Of a stretch of DNA of 5,932 nucleotides, positions 1-5,313 are shown in pieces. The notes under the pieces are model-generated. The model saw only the letters and a list, made by a program, of their open reading frames with translations, was not told the DNA's origin and did not search any database. The translations under genes and the position numbers were made by a program. Source of the stretch: Candidatus Fermentibacteraceae bacterium (GTDB taxonomy: Bacteria; Fermentibacterota; Fermentibacteria; Fermentibacterales; JCC-6). Location of the stretch: positions 1 to 5,932 of the forward strand of contig JAGGYZ010000011.1 in the NCBI GenBank assembly GCA_021162285.1. The letters run 5' to 3'. Position 1 is the stretch's first letter. Each line of letters opens with the position of its first letter.

Positions 1-2
1 AG

Positions 3-509
3 TACTACGGGGTGTCAAACGCTTTTCTTGGCAAGGATGTAAGTTTTCTCGTTGGCAGACAGCGCAACAGTTTGATAGATAAATACATCAACAGACTGAG
101 GTCTTCCAGTGGTGCTGTACTGCTTACAAGGGATGTCTCCATGCGCGGTATCATAAAAATAGCCCGGAAGGGTGGGATTGTCTGCTGGCTCAGTGATCAG
201 AGTGCAGGCAAAAACGGTCTTGTTGTGAATTTCTTTGGAAAACCTGCAAGTACACCACGTGGTGCAGCGGCGTTCAGTGTGAAACTGAACATGCCCATTA
301 CCTGCGGGTTCATGGTAAGGGAAAAGGGGCCATACCAGAGGTTTGTGGTGAAGGAATTCCTTATGCCCGATACCAGTCTTCCGAAACATGAAGCTGAGAT
401 TGAACTTACTCAGAGATACACAGGGGTCCTTGAAGAAATGGTAAGAGAACACCCTGAACTGTATTGGTGGTCACACCGCAGATGGAAGAGAACAACCGAT
501 CTCTACTGA
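3..509 (+). CDS. Lipid A biosynthesis acyltransferase, LpxL/HtrB family (C-terminal part; 5' end outside window)
   Basis: The reading frame is already open at the left edge, so the gene starts outside the window; the GTG at 12 is an internal codon. About 168 residues are visible, a little over half of the roughly 300 usual for the family. The visible part matches its C-terminal half: the GRQRNSLIDKYINRLR stretch, the LSDQSAGKNG segment (the family's DQ region), FFGKPASTPRG, and the terminal WWSHRRWKR (family pattern W-HRRWK). The catalytic HxxxxD motif lies upstream and cannot be checked. Members of this family transfer a secondary acyl chain from acyl-ACP to a lipid A precursor at the inner face of the inner membrane. 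The family also includes acyltransferases of other lipids, so the exact substrate is not fixed. The next gene follows after 21 bases, suggesting one transcript. Confidence 0.9.
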   Translation, partial: YYGVSNAFLGKDVSFLVGRQRNSLIDKYINRLRSSSGAVLLTRDVSMRGIIKIARKGGIVCWLSDQSAGKNGLVVNFFGKPASTPRGAAAFSVKLNMPITCGFMVREKGPYQRFVVKEFLMPDTSLPKHEAEIELTQRYTGVLEEMVREHPELYWWSHRRWKRTTDLY

Positions 510-520
510 TACAATGTATT

Positions 521-527
521 GGAGGGG
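521..527 (+). promoter_or_regulatory. Ribosome binding site of the purine permease (decides the start)
   Basis: GGAGGGG ends three bases before the ATG at 531. An in-frame TTG at 519 overlaps this site and would add four residues (MEGN) encoded by the ribosome binding site itself, so ATG 531 is preferred. Confidence 0.75.
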
Positions 528-530
528 AAC

Positions 531-1934
531 ATGCTTGATGAATTATTTCAACTGAAAGAAGCCGGGACAACTGTTCGTACAGAGCTTGTTGCCGGCCTGA
601 CCATTTTCCTTACTATGTCTTACATAATCTTTCTTCAGCCAGCTGTTCTGTCCGGTTCTCTGATGGGTATGGATACCGGGATGGACCCGGGGTCAGTACT
701 TACAGCAACATGTATTGCTGCTGCGCTGGCAACAGCTATCATGGCTCTGTACGCGAAGTATCCTATTGCGCAGGCACCGGGAATGGGAGAAAATTTCTTT
801 TTTGTACTGTCTGCAATTCCAGCTGCCGCGGGTCTGGCATCTGTTCAATCCGGGGAAACCCAGGCCTGGCAGGTTGCACTGGGAGCAGTATTTATTTCGG
901 GAGTTCTGTTTGTTCTGCTCTCAGTTTTTGGTGTGAGAGAAAGAATAATGAACTCGATCAGCATGCAGATGAAAACTGGAGTAGCTGCCGGCATAGGTCT
1001 CTTCATTGCGTTTATTGGTTTTCAGAACTCCGGTCTTGTGCTTAATGCCCCAGGGGCTTTCCTGAAGATGAACACGGATTTTTCGTCACCGGATATCTGG
1101 GTATTCTTTTTTGGAATCGTTGTTACCGCTTCTCTCATGGCCAGAAAAGTAAAGGGTGCTGTTTTCTGGGGCATAGTGGGTTCAACGCTCTTCACTTTCC
1201 TTCTTTACAATGTTCTCAGCCAGTCGGCATACGGTGATTCAAAACTGTTTACTCTTTTTTCTCCATCCAGCCGGATTGTTTCCGCACCTCCGGATATTTC
1301 CCACACATTTCTGAAAATGAATATTGTTGGAGCTCTCAACCTTACCATGCTTCCGGTTATTCTTGTTTTTCTTGTTATGGATGTTTTTGACACCATGGGA
1401 ACACTTGTTGGAGTAAGTGAAAGGGCGGGATTCATAAAAGATAACCGTCTTCCCAGGGTGGAGAAGGCTATGATGTCTGATGCTCTGGGAACTGTTACCG
1501 GAGCTGCCCTTGGAACCAGCACCGTAACGAGCTTTATTGAAAGCACCGTTGGTATTGAGCAGGGGGGAAGAACGGGGCTTACGGCACTTACCGTGGCTGT
1601 TCTGTTCCTGAGTGCGCTGTTCTTTGCCCCGGTTTTCTCCATGGTGGGAAGTTACCCTCCGATTACCGCACCTGCACTGGTTGTTGTGGGGGCGATGATG
1701 CTTCAGAACCTTACGAAAATGAAGTGGAACGACTACACTGAAACCATTCCGGCTTTTCTTGTCATAGTTGGCATACCGTTCACCTGTTCAATTGGTGATG
1801 GCCTTGCTCTGGGCTTTATCAGCTACCCTGTAATCAAGCTTGTATCCGGCAGAGGAAAAGAAGTGGGCTGGTTCGGTTACTTGCTGGCAGTCGTATTGAT
1901 TGTATATTTTGTGCTTATAAGGGGTTTAGTGTAG
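531..1934 (+). CDS. NCS2 family purine permease, AzgA/PbuG type (adenine, guanine or hypoxanthine uptake)
   Basis: A 467-residue, strongly hydrophobic protein with many membrane segments, of normal length for the AzgA-type branch of nucleobase:cation symporter 2. Family signatures are visible in order: RTELVAGLTIFLTMSYI at 16-32, QAPGMGENFFF at 81-91, DVFDTMGTLVGVSERAGF at 284-301, ALGTSTVTSFIESTVGIEQG at 326-345, then GRTGLTA at 346-352. Characterised relatives bring purine bases across the inner membrane with protons; the precise substrate cannot be told from sequence. The first motif differs from the usual APGMGxNAFF: it reads GENFFF, with Glu before Asn and Phe in place of the usual Ala. 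The gene lies 21 bases after the acyltransferase and 11 bases before the next gene, so it is probably in the middle of an operon. The family call is firm. Confidence 0.95.
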   Translation: MLDELFQLKEAGTTVRTELVAGLTIFLTMSYIIFLQPAVLSGSLMGMDTGMDPGSVLTATCIAAALATAIMALYAKYPIAQAPGMGENFFFVLSAIPAAAGLASVQSGETQAWQVALGAVFISGVLFVLLSVFGVRERIMNSISMQMKTGVAAGIGLFIAFIGFQNSGLVLNAPGAFLKMNTDFSSPDIWVFFFGIVVTASLMARKVKGAVFWGIVGSTLFTFLLYNVLSQSAYGDSKLFTLFSPSSRIVSAPPDISHTFLKMNIVGALNLTMLPVILVFLVMDVFDTMGTLVGVSERAGFIKDNRLPRVEKAMMSDALGTVTGAALGTSTVTSFIESTVGIEQGGRTGLTALTVAVLFLSALFFAPVFSMVGSYPPITAPALVVVGAMMLQNLTKMKWNDYTETIPAFLVIVGIPFTCSIGDGLALGFISYPVIKLVSGRGKEVGWFGYLLAVVLIVYFVLIRGLV

Positions 1935-1939
1935 AGGGG
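1933..1939 (+). promoter_or_regulatory. Ribosome binding site supporting a TTG start at 1946
   Basis: AGAGGGG overlaps the permease stop codon. It lies 6 bases from the TTG at 1946 and 12 from the ATG at 1952. The normal spacing favours TTG, but the ATG two codons later cannot be excluded. Confidence 0.5.
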
Positions 1940-1945
1940 TAACTA

Positions 1946-2605
1946 TTGCCTATGCTTGTAGCAGACAGATTACCTGCAAAACCGGAAAAGGCATTTATAC
2001 TGGGAGCCGGAAAGTTCGGCAGCTCCGCCGCATTCAAGATAAACAGGCGATGGCCTTCGTGTCAGATAAAGCTGATTGACAGTCAGCCGGAGATTCCTGC
2101 CAGCATTCCCGGAGAACACCAGCCTGGAACCGATGCAATTAAATTTCTTAAGGACAATTTCAGAAGTCTTTCTCCGGACAGTCTGATCGTCCCGTGCATA
2201 CCTGTTCATGTCGCGTTCAAATGGGTGTTGAGTTATTTCGGATTTTCTATCCCGGTACCTATAAGACTAATGGAATTTTTACCGGGGGCAGTAACCGGAA
2301 GAGACGGATGTATTTACAGTTCTCTCAGTGACTTTGTGTGCCCTGCGGACTGCATGGAACCTGAGGGCGTGTGTTCTGTAACAGGGAAGAAGAGGAAAGA
2401 ACCTCTTTTCAATACACTGCAGAAAAACGGTCTTAAAGCTTACAGAACAATTGTTGTCCGCTCAGCCCAGCTTCTGCCGGGGGTGGGGGCGGTTACTGCC
2501 CGGCAGCTGTCGGCTCTGCTTGGCGAGGTCAGAAAACAGAAAGGCAGGTATCTTATTGGAACTGCTTCCAGGTGTCATGGAGTTATTCACGGATTTGTTC
2601 ACTGA
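1946..2605 (+). CDS. Unknown protein with N-terminal Rossmann-like motif and conserved-looking Cys/His cluster
   Basis: 219 residues, soluble, with no signal peptide or membrane segment. Residues 16-25 read AFILGAGKFG, a beta strand followed by a GxGxxG-like turn typical of nucleotide-binding Rossmann folds. It is followed by a second strand, IKLID at 41-45, ending in Asp, as expected for NAD-type binding. The C-terminal half carries CPADC (Cys132, Cys136), Cys143 in EPEGVC, and Cys210-His211 in TASRCHGV. Such spacing could bind a metal or an iron-sulfur cluster, but that is inference. I have a vague recollection of similar proteins labelled as TrkA-like or potassium transporter proteins because of the Rossmann start; nothing here supports ion transport. 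The gene follows the permease after 11 bases and precedes the broken outer-membrane gene by 12, so it is likely operonic. Whether purines or lipid A matter to it is unknown. Confidence 0.85.
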   Translation: MPMLVADRLPAKPEKAFILGAGKFGSSAAFKINRRWPSCQIKLIDSQPEIPASIPGEHQPGTDAIKFLKDNFRSLSPDSLIVPCIPVHVAFKWVLSYFGFSIPVPIRLMEFLPGAVTGRDGCIYSSLSDFVCPADCMEPEGVCSVTGKKRKEPLFNTLQKNGLKAYRTIVVRSAQLLPGVGAVTARQLSALLGEVRKQKGRYLIGTASRCHGVIHGFVH

Positions 2606-2617
2606 AAGGGGAACAGA

Positions 2618-3101
2618 ATGAAAATTGCTGTAGTGATACTTCTGACTCTGTCCGTCATTGTTGTTGCAGAGGATTTTAACAGGCATGCCTTTACTCTCTC
2701 TGCCGGGATCCCTGGTTTACTGCTGCCTGAATTGACCTATGAGTATTCCTTTGACGAAAGCAACAAGCTGGGAATATAGGCCTGGTACCTTTCTTATGTG
2801 GCTGGAGTACAGGTTAAGCTACACAAGAATGGTTAGTTCCCTTGAGCTCACTGGAAGTATAGGATATGTACCTGCAAATGAAAGTGATGAGGAAGATGAT
2901 GGTCCGCTGGACGATATGTTTGAAAGCATACTGTCCGGAGGTACAAAAGGGGCTGAATACCTGTCAGCCACAGGAGGTTACCGCTACACCTCGAATGGCG
3001 GATTTATTTTCAGAGCAGCAGGCGGCGGCGGGTATTTCTTTAACGACGAGGACTCCCGTTTTATCCCGTTTGTTCAGCTGGGTGTAGGGTACGCCTTCTA
3101 A
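2618..3101 (+). pseudogene. Small outer-membrane beta-barrel-type protein, disrupted by an in-frame stop and a frameshift
   Basis: An AAAGGGG ribosome binding site (2607-2612) precedes ATG 2618. The first frame gives a signal peptide, MKIAVVILLTLSVIVVA, then a mature part starting EDFNRHAFTLSAG, and stops at TAG 2777-2779 after 53 codons. Beyond the TAG the same frame continues as AWYLSYVAGVQVKLHKNG, with the alternating pattern of a beta strand, until TAG 2834-2836. Dropping one T of the TT at 2833-2834 restores the frame as KNGSSLELTGSIGYVP and runs to TAA at 3101, with the C-terminus FVQLGVGYAF. A final Phe on an alternating strand is the usual outer-membrane targeting end. Repaired length is about 160 residues. 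A single frameshift between 2736 and 2776 is a possible alternative to nonsense plus frameshift. The lesions may be real decay or sequencing error. The exact family is not recognised. Confidence 0.7.
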
Positions 3102-3145
3102 ATACACTATAGCACCTTTTCGCATCGGACAGCAGCCAGGGAAAT

Positions 3146-3198
3146 GCAGGGATTAGAACACGCTACAGTTGGCGACAGGCTATTTTGTACTTATCGTG
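3146..3198 (+). repeat. Dispersed repeat, copy 1
   Basis: Aligns without gaps to 5880-5932 at a constant offset of 2734, with 41 of 53 positions identical. The last 34 bases match at 30 of 34, including an unbroken 19-base identity at 3177-3195 (AGGCTATTTTGTACTTATC). Similarity strengthens toward the right, and copy 2 is cut by the window edge, so the true repeat may be longer. Confidence 0.7.
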
Positions 3199-3446
3199 TA
3201 TCCCACATTCATTACTTGTTTTGTATCTGATCTCATAATTACGAATTTTGCCGCTTTTTTCCTCTTGATTCTTTCCACTCACGAGTTTCTTACACCCAGA
3301 TAGACCATTGGGTGGTTTGCAGTATACAACCTCTCCCCAGTAATTATTCAGTATTCCTTTTCGGATCTTTCTCAGCAGTAAATCAATCACTTCGCATTGT
3401 CGATATTGTTCTGTTTTATAGTAATGTGAATTATTCTGAGGAAATG

Positions 3447-3452
3447 AAAGGG
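3447..3452 (+). promoter_or_regulatory. Ribosome binding site of the secreted protein (decides the start)
   Basis: AAAGGG, extended by one further G if 3446 or 3453 is counted loosely, lies 6 bases before ATG 3459. Starting there gives a compact signal peptide. In-frame starts further upstream, including ATG 3444, would put extra residues in front of it and lack a comparable site. Confidence 0.6.
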
Positions 3453-3458
3453 GTTTTG

Positions 3459-4052
3459 ATGTTTAAGAATACTATTATTCTTTTCGTTTTCTCTGCTGTT
3501 TGTCTGGCTGATACTGTATGGAATTTTCCTTTTGCAGAGCTTGGAGCAGAATGGGTAATGGGAAACTCCTGGGAAATGGATGCCACAGGTGGACACTACG
3601 GACCGGTAAAAGCCGATGAAAAAGGTTTTACCTACAGTTTATTTTCTGGTAGTGGAATGATATTTCCTGTTGGTATTGATTCTATAACAGTTGAGTTTAT
3701 GAGCGGGTATGAATACGATGGTGGTGTTATGGATGGATGGTCCTATATTTCAATTCTTGCAAATGCTGATACCGGGGCCTCTCCCTATATTTTTCTTTCA
3801 GTAGAAGATGGAATCAGCTCTATGGGATCCGGTTCCTATGAAGGATCTGATACTACATTAATATCAGAAACATTTCCAATCCTGGAAGGAGAGGTTCTAA
3901 ATCTTACTTTTACTTCTGGAGTTGACTCAGGTGGAGATATTTACTGGCTTGATCTTTACTGGGTTCTCTGGGATATGGTAATAACAGGACATGGTGATAC
4001 CTCTCTCTCACGCACAACCTGGGCAAGCATTAAAAATTCATTTAACCGATAA
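3459..4052 (+). CDS. Secreted protein of unknown function
   Basis: 197 residues from ATG 3459. Residues 1-17 form a signal peptide (MFKNTIILFVFSAVCLA) with a likely signal peptidase I cut after Ala17, so the protein is exported. The mature part is rich in Gly, Ser, Asp, Tyr and Trp and poor in Lys, with many short hydrophobic strands (for example SITVEFMSGYEY, YISILANADTG, EVLNLTFTSG, IYWLDLYWVLWDMVITG). This suggests a beta-sandwich; I do not recognise the domain. Carbohydrate-binding or jelly-roll folds look similar, but nothing specific supports that. The C-terminus ends TTWASIKNSFNR, a short amphipathic tail set off by DTSLSR that could be a sorting or attachment tail (see findings). The gene stands alone, with 357 bases before it and 710 after it, and is more AT-rich than the operon to its left. 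Confidence 0.75.
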   Translation: MFKNTIILFVFSAVCLADTVWNFPFAELGAEWVMGNSWEMDATGGHYGPVKADEKGFTYSLFSGSGMIFPVGIDSITVEFMSGYEYDGGVMDGWSYISILANADTGASPYIFLSVEDGISSMGSGSYEGSDTTLISETFPILEGEVLNLTFTSGVDSGGDIYWLDLYWVLWDMVITGHGDTSLSRTTWASIKNSFNR

Positions 4053-4062
4053 ATTATCTTCA

Positions 4063-4078
4063 TGTTATGTGAATAACA
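4063..4078 (+). other. Small AT-rich hairpin after the secreted protein gene
   Basis: TGTTAT and ATAACA pair perfectly around a GTGA loop, 10 bases after the stop codon. There is no T-run behind it and the stem is weak, so a terminator role is doubtful. Confidence 0.35.
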
Positions 4079-4103
4079 CGAATCATAATTGGTACAGTAC
4101 CTA

Positions 4104-4157
4104 CCCAGAGGCTGGGCTGTCGGGCACTTCACCTTTCACCGGGAGGTGATAGTATCA
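4104..4157 (+). other. Tandem hairpins, possible terminator or RNA fold
   Basis: CCCAG/CTGGG (4104-4108 with 4112-4116, 3-base loop) is followed by TCACCT/AGGTGA (4129-4134 with 4144-4149, 9-base loop). The second overlaps an 11-base palindrome, TGATAGTATCA (4147-4157). A run of six T (4164-4169) lies 14 bases after the second stem, further than usual for an intrinsic terminator. The cluster may still end transcription of the secreted protein gene. Confidence 0.35.
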
Positions 4158-4263
4158 TTTAACTTTTTTCTGCAGTAAACATCAACATCTACATTCTCAG
4201 TCCATGAATACAACAACGCGAGAGTAAACAAAACTAATTTCATGCATAACTTAAGCGTTACAA

Positions 4264-4293
4264 TTGACTGCTAATAAACAAGTTGGGTGTAAT
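4264..4293 (+). promoter_or_regulatory. Promoter-like site upstream of the long hairpin
   Basis: TTGACT (4264-4269) and TGTAAT (4288-4293) each match the sigma-70 consensus at five of six positions, with an 18-base spacer. A start near 4300 is expected, about 24 bases before the long hairpin, and no protein gene follows for over 450 bases. In AT-rich DNA such matches arise by chance, so this is support rather than proof. Confidence 0.35.
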
Positions 4294-4299
4294 TTTGTT

Positions 4300-4510
4300 T
4301 AAATGCTATCATCTTAGAGAATACTAGGAGCTTGACCGAGAATAGACATTGAGTAGTAGCGCCTCACGGACGAGATGGCAAGCATGCCGATTAGAGGATA
4401 ATAGCAGCGCTATTTGACAATGATTGGCGTGTTTTGCAGCCGTTCGTGTGGTGTCTAATGCCGAGGTTGTATTTTCGGTCAGGCTCCTAGCTAACCTGGA
4501 CACATTTTTC
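4300..4510 (+). ncRNA. Candidate structured non-coding RNA containing the long hairpin
   Basis: All ten non-Watson-Crick pairs within the stems are G-U when read as + strand RNA; on the minus strand they would be A-C mismatches. This asymmetry is what selection on a + strand transcript would leave. The promoter-like site at 4264-4293 predicts a start near 4300. The 3' end is a guess: the outer stem is followed 14 bases later by five T (4505-4509), a poor terminator tail. I recognise no known RNA family. The boundaries are approximate. Confidence 0.35.
4324..4490 (+). repeat. Long imperfect inverted repeat folding into one 167-base hairpin
   Basis: The outer arms, 4324-4344 and 4470-4490, pair over 21 bases with two G-U pairs. 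Inside, 4347-4351 pairs with 4456-4460 (5 pairs, one G-U). Next, 4359-4372 pairs with 4441-4454 (13 pairs, three G-U, one U-U mismatch). Then 4380-4393 pairs with 4421-4434 (14 unbroken pairs, four G-U), and 4400-4405 pairs with 4409-4414 (AATAGC/GCTATT, loop AGC). This gives 59 pairs in all, with short internal loops between stems; the one between the last two stems is 6 by 6. The arms from 4327 and to 4487 are directly flanked by TA on both sides, as in insertions of IS630/mariner-type elements. The pairing is read directly from the sequence; its role is open (MITE-like element or RNA gene). Confidence 0.85.
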
Positions 4511-4695
4511 CTCCATTCTGTCATGAGGAAGCAAATCTGTTCGTATAAAGCGTTTCAAGTCGCTACTCATGTTCTATCACTCTATCTGTTTATTTAGCTT
4601 TGCTTTACAGGGTATTATTATTCAACTTCGGGACACTAGAAATATATTGAATATCAACTGTTGGAGTATCATTCTCTCTTGAAAGACAAATAGTC

Positions 4696-4724
4696 TTGAC
4701 TCAAACCGCTCAACTATATATTTT
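4696..4724 (+). promoter_or_regulatory. Promoter-like site of the lipoprotein gene
   Basis: TTGACT (4696-4701) is followed by a TATATATTTT stretch (4715-4724). It offers TATATT after a 15-base spacer or TATTTT after 17 bases. It lies about 40 bases before the start codon of an otherwise isolated gene, which makes a promoter here plausible. Confidence 0.45.
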
Positions 4725-4749
4725 GCAAGTACGCTAAGCAAACCCTGAA

Positions 4750-4755
4750 GGAAGG
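4750..4755 (+). promoter_or_regulatory. Ribosome binding site supporting a GTG start
   Basis: GGAAGG lies within AAGGAAGGA, 7 bases before GTG 4763. The GTG gives a complete lipoprotein signal with Lys at position 2, so it is the natural start. Confidence 0.7.
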
Positions 4756-4762
4756 ATTAATT

Positions 4763-5206
4763 GTGAAGTATTTTTTTGTCTTGGGCACGGTGCTCGTTCT
4801 TCTCCTTGTTGCATGTGGTAGTGATTCCCCCACCACTCCTGCTCCCTCTATCTCCGCCATGGCTGGGACATGGACTGGTGAAACAGCCCAACAACTGCCA
4901 ATGTCCTTTGTTGTTATTCAATCTCCTGACAGTCTAGGTTACCTTCAGGTTGTCATAGATGTGGCCACAACAGATGATCCCGACACCTTTACCTGGACCA
5001 TTTCCAAGAACTATGCCTACAGTTCTGAGACCGGAGCCTGGTCAATGAATGCTTCAACAACTGATCCCTATAACAACGTTCACACCATCAGTATTGAAGG
5101 AACATTTATTGAGGTAGACGAATGTACGGGAACCTTGTCTTTCGCTTCTCCCACATATCATGGTGGATATGACTTTAAGAACAAGACTTTCTCTGTATTC
5201 AGATAG
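4763..5206 (+). CDS. Small lipoprotein of unknown function
   Basis: 147 residues from GTG 4763. Residues 1-17 are a type II signal peptide with a hydrophobic core (VLVLLLVA) and lipobox LVAC, so signal peptidase II would cut before Cys18, which becomes the lipid anchor. GSDS follows the Cys; by the E. coli rule, no Asp at +2 suggests the outer membrane, though that rule may not hold here. A Pro/Ser/Thr linker (SPTTPAPS) leads to a domain of about 115 residues beginning MAGTWTGE at 33-40. It is made of alternating strands such as MSFVVIQS, YLQVVIDVA, FTWTISKNYAYS, ISIEGTFIE and GTLSFAS, which recalls small up-and-down beta-barrels of lipocalin type. That fold is inferred from the pattern only. 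One other Cys (121) has no obvious partner. The gene has its own promoter-like site and ends just before a strong hairpin, so it is probably a single-gene unit. Confidence 0.8.
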   Translation: MKYFFVLGTVLVLLLVACGSDSPTTPAPSISAMAGTWTGETAQQLPMSFVVIQSPDSLGYLQVVIDVATTDDPDTFTWTISKNYAYSSETGAWSMNASTTDPYNNVHTISIEGTFIEVDECTGTLSFASPTYHGGYDFKNKTFSVFR

Positions 5207-5219
5207 CAGTAATTCATGT

Positions 5220-5248
5220 AAGGCAGGGTAGTTTCTCTACCCTGCCTT
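5220..5248. terminator. Strong hairpin between convergent genes, probable terminator
   Basis: AAGGCAGGGTAG and CTACCCTGCCTT form a perfect 12-pair GC-rich stem with a TTTCT loop, 13 bases after the lipoprotein stop. No T-run follows directly (CACCTTTAGTATTTTT comes after), so it is not a textbook intrinsic terminator. Its place between a + strand gene and a minus-strand gene that both read toward it fits termination or protection of 3' ends in either direction. Confidence 0.7.
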
Positions 5249-5313
5249 CACCTTTAGTATTTTTCATACCAGTTAAAATCTTTGCATTGCCGTTGGTATA
5301 CTGTTTCCTTGCC

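Larger units (their letters stand above)
3102..3458. other. 357-base gap with no supported gene
   Basis: This stretch holds one copy of the dispersed repeat (3146-3198) and otherwise AT-rich sequence. A 75-codon minus-strand frame spans 3163-3390, but it has no ribosome binding site or recognisable domain; only its last residues, HDKYKIACRQL, recur at the right edge. A weak -10-like TATAGT (3417-3422) lies about 40 bases before the next gene, without a well-spaced -35. I see no convincing terminator after the broken gene. Confidence 0.5.
4053..4762. other. 710-base gap: hairpins, a long palindromic element and two promoter-like sites; no supported gene
   Basis: From left to right it holds a cluster of short hairpins (4063-4157), an AT-rich stretch with a promoter-like site (4264-4293), the 167-base hairpin element (4324-4490), about 200 bases of AT-rich sequence in which I see nothing, and the promoter-like site of the lipoprotein (4696-4724). 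A 66-codon minus-strand frame at 4324-4524 overlies the palindrome; it lacks any recognisable domain and I treat it as chance. Confidence 0.6.

Noticed and set aside
15..452. 145-codon open frame on the minus strand
   Set aside because: It lies wholly inside the acyltransferase gene on the other strand, and its translation shows no domain or signal.
519..530. TTG 519 as start of the permease
   Set aside because: It would translate the ribosome binding site itself; ATG 531 has ideal spacing.
1205..1642. 145-codon open frame on the minus strand
   Set aside because: It mirrors the permease coding sequence; Ser/Arg/Thr-rich composition without domains is typical of an antisense shadow.
3163..3390. 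75-codon minus-strand gene
   Set aside because: No ribosome binding site and no recognisable domain; only its last residues recur elsewhere. It is kept as a finding about the repeat, not as a gene.
3312..3458. N-terminal extension of the secreted protein
   Set aside because: The frame is open here, but starting upstream would bury the signal peptide, and the ribosome binding site fits ATG 3459.
4324..4524. 66-codon minus-strand gene
   Set aside because: It coincides with the long palindrome and has no domain; the open frame is likely a by-product of the inverted repeat.
4491..4530. Possible insertion-sequence end (CCTGGACACA near a T-run)
   Set aside because: It recalled some transposon termini, but I found no matching inverted end and no transposase in the window.
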